Shown in pieces: positions 63,819 through 64,000 of a stretch of DNA of 64,000 nucleotides. Positions within the stretch are counted from its first letter, which is position 1; each line of letters starts with the position of its first letter. The position numbers and the translations under genes are program-made. A model generated the notes under the pieces. It saw only the letters and a list, made by a program, of their open reading frames with translations. It had not been told where the DNA came from and did not search any database. This DNA is from Auanema rhodensis (Eukaryota; Nematoda; Chromadorea; Rhabditida; Rhabditidae). The stretch covers positions 14,260,001 through 14,324,000 of the forward strand of contig OZ059897.1 of assembly GCA_964057225.1 (NCBI GenBank), read 5' to 3'.

Positions 63819-64000
63819 TTAACCTTAAAATTAAAATAAATATTAAAATATTATTTTAAAAAAACTAAAAATAGATTAAAAATATCAAAAACGGCTAATA
63901 ACTATGAAGATATAAGATAATTTCAAACTTAGCGTTTCGTATTTTCCGCGGTTTTGCGTCTACATTTTACGTACAGACGTGAGAACAAAAATTCCTTGTA
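63819..64000. other. CWC22 upstream region
   Basis: This holds a TTTTAAG acceptor five bases before the minus-strand ATG and AT-rich sequence beyond it. The final 70 bp are less AT-rich (CGCGG, ACGT) and may be the promoter or the flank of the next gene. Confidence 0.4.

Noticed and set aside
1-64000. tRNA and rRNA genes, SL RNA gene
   Set aside because: I looked for B-box-like tRNA motifs and for the conserved nematode SL1 sequence and saw no convincing match; a covariance-model search was not possible.

Overview
The window is nuclear DNA from a nematode. It is strongly AT-rich, its genes are split into many small exons by introns mostly of about 40-60 bp with TTTCAG-type acceptors, and it holds lineage markers: a DB-module secreted protein, a 7TM serpentine chemoreceptor, an NRF-6-type acyltransferase and a SYD-1-like PDZ/C2/RhoGAP protein. 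Most inferred start codons lie 3-22 nt after a strong AG acceptor with no upstream coding exon in view, which is what spliced-leader trans-splicing would leave. I cannot name the genus. Gene models below were assembled by hand by joining exons whose reading phases agree; each sums to a multiple of three.

Layout. 0-14 kb: an allatostatin-C-like neuropeptide precursor (+), a carotenoid oxygenase (-), a DB-module secreted protein (+) convergent with a coiled-coil protein (-), then a Polinton/Maverick protease relic (-). 14-28 kb: a protein with a RAP1/Myb-like N-terminus (+), a foldback near 17.4 kb, and the 9 kb syd-1-like gene (+). 28-38 kb: about 10.5 kb without a gene I can support, with microsatellites and a miRNA-like hairpin near 37.3 kb. 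38-51 kb: an NRF-6-type membrane acyltransferase (+), an ACOT8-type acyl-CoA thioesterase (-), a matrix metalloproteinase gene with an internal alternative signal-peptide exon (+), and a serpentine receptor (-). 52-64 kb: ferroportin (+), a CAT-type cationic amino acid transporter (+) and the splicing/EJC-loading factor CWC22/LET-858 (-), which carries an N-terminal RS/RD repeat and a C-terminal Ser-Asp tail.

The genes do not form an obvious pathway; this looks like an ordinary nematode chromosome arm with local lipid/carotenoid (BCO, NRF-6-like, ACOT8), metal/amino-acid transport (ferroportin, CAT) and neuronal (neuropeptide, SYD-1, chemoreceptor) genes. The points that deserve a second look are the MMP locus, where a separate signal-peptide exon sits in the intron between catalytic and hemopexin halves with matching phase; the PISCF-like neuropeptide; the Polinton relic; the RAP1-like Myb gene built from phase 1-1 exons; and two hairpins in gene-free DNA.
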